A stretch of 6,709 nucleotides of DNA from assembly GCA_017881545.1 (NCBI GenBank), contig JADGQU010000125.1:1-6709 (forward strand), read 5' to 3'. The stretch is from Gemmatimonadaceae bacterium (GTDB taxonomy: Bacteria > Gemmatimonadota > Gemmatimonadetes > Gemmatimonadales > Gemmatimonadaceae). Below are positions 6,269 through 6,709 of this stretch, one piece after another. Within the stretch, counting starts at the first letter, position 1. Each line of letters starts with the position of its first letter. The translations under genes were made by a program, and so were the position numbers. A model generated the notes under the pieces. That model was given only the letters and a program-made list of their open reading frames with translations, did no database searches and was not told the origin of the DNA.

Positions 6269-6709
6269 CTTGAGCTCCCGGGCCCTCGTTCGACTGGCCA
6301 TCAGCTTCGTCCCGTCTTTCATCTCGATTGCGAGCCGTGCGCCGTCCTGCGGCAGGAATGCCGCCACCTTGTCGAGATTCACGATGTGCGAGCGGTGAAT
6401 TCGCACGAAGCGGGCAGGATCGAGGCGAGCCTCGAATTCGGCCATTCCGAGATAGACGAGATATCGTTTTCCGCTGACGTGAACGCCGACGTAGTCGTCT
6501 TCCGCCTCGAGACGATCGATGTCGTCTACGGCGATGGGGATTATTCTGCCGCGATCGCGGACGAAGATGCGGGTAAGTCCGCCCTGCTTCGCAAACGCGG
6601 CCTGCGCTCTCTGTGCAACGGATACATCGCTGTCGTCGCGGAGGTTTCGCTTCACTCGGTCGAGAGCGGCGTGTAGCCGATTGGCGCCGAACGGCTTGAG
6701 CAGATAATC
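6254..6709 (-). CDS. LytR/AlgR-family response regulator with LytTR DNA-binding domain, partial (5' end beyond the right edge)
   Basis: The final 151 residues and stop are present, and the frame is open to the right edge. The first residues visible, DYLLKPFGANRLHAALDRV, are the end of a receiver domain, including the conserved Lys-Pro pair after beta strand 5, so the gene is a two-component response regulator and not a free LytTR protein. After a linker comes the LytTR domain from about RIFVRDRGRIIPIAV onward, with the typical DRLEAEDDYVGVHVSGKRYL and FVRIHRSHIVNLDKV motifs. Such proteins are phosphorylated by a partner histidine kinase and bind pairs of direct repeats at promoters. The GTG at 6655 is an internal valine codon, not the start. 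The phosphorylated aspartate and any kinase gene lie outside the window. A 157-base spacer with repeats separates it from the sigma gene, so the two may be transcribed separately. Whether it regulates the sigma/sus genes is unknown. Confidence 0.95.
   Translation of the reverse strand, partial: DYLLKPFGANRLHAALDRVKRNLRDDSDVSVAQRAQAAFAKQGGLTRIFVRDRGRIIPIAVDDIDRLEAEDDYVGVHVSGKRYLVYLGMAEFEARLDPARFVRIHRSHIVNLDKVAAFLPQDGARLAIEMKDGTKLMASRTRARELKHLAI

Overview
The window is a compact run of five genes, all on the minus strand. It encodes a regulated nutrient-uptake locus of the SusC/SusD type together with its own transcriptional switch. In transcription order (right to left) the genes are: the C-terminal part of a LytTR response regulator (cut by the right edge), an ECF sigma factor, a FecR-type membrane anti-sigma factor, a SusC/RagA TonB-dependent outer-membrane receptor with an N-terminal STN signalling domain, and the N-terminal half of a SusD/RagB lipoprotein (cut by the left edge). 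I see no RNA gene, mobile element or CRISPR array, and no gap between genes longer than 157 bases. Plus-strand reading frames are GC-driven shadows of the real genes. Organism: SusC/SusD pairs are the hallmark of Bacteroidota but also occur widely in Gemmatimonadota. The high GC content, GTG starts and a strong Shine-Dalgarno sequence in front of susC (Bacteroidota usually lack these) point to a Gemmatimonadota-like bacterium. This is inference, since no marker gene is present. Working model: substrate binds the SusC/SusD complex at the outer membrane. The periplasmic STN domain of SusC contacts the periplasmic part of FecR, FecR releases or activates the ECF sigma factor, and the sigma factor transcribes the susCD genes and perhaps itself. 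This is the FecA-FecR-FecI logic rebuilt around a SusC transporter, as known from Bacteroides glycan-utilisation loci. The LytTR regulator upstream is probably a separate two-component unit, but its proximity allows cross-control. Between it and the sigma gene lies a 157-base spacer with a two-copy ordered motif and an inverted repeat, the least explained non-coding sequence in the window. The substrate cannot be read from the window because the genes after susD are missing. The system type is known. The unusual points are its likely phylum, the duplicated upstream motif, the long sigma linker and the unresolved starts of both regulators.
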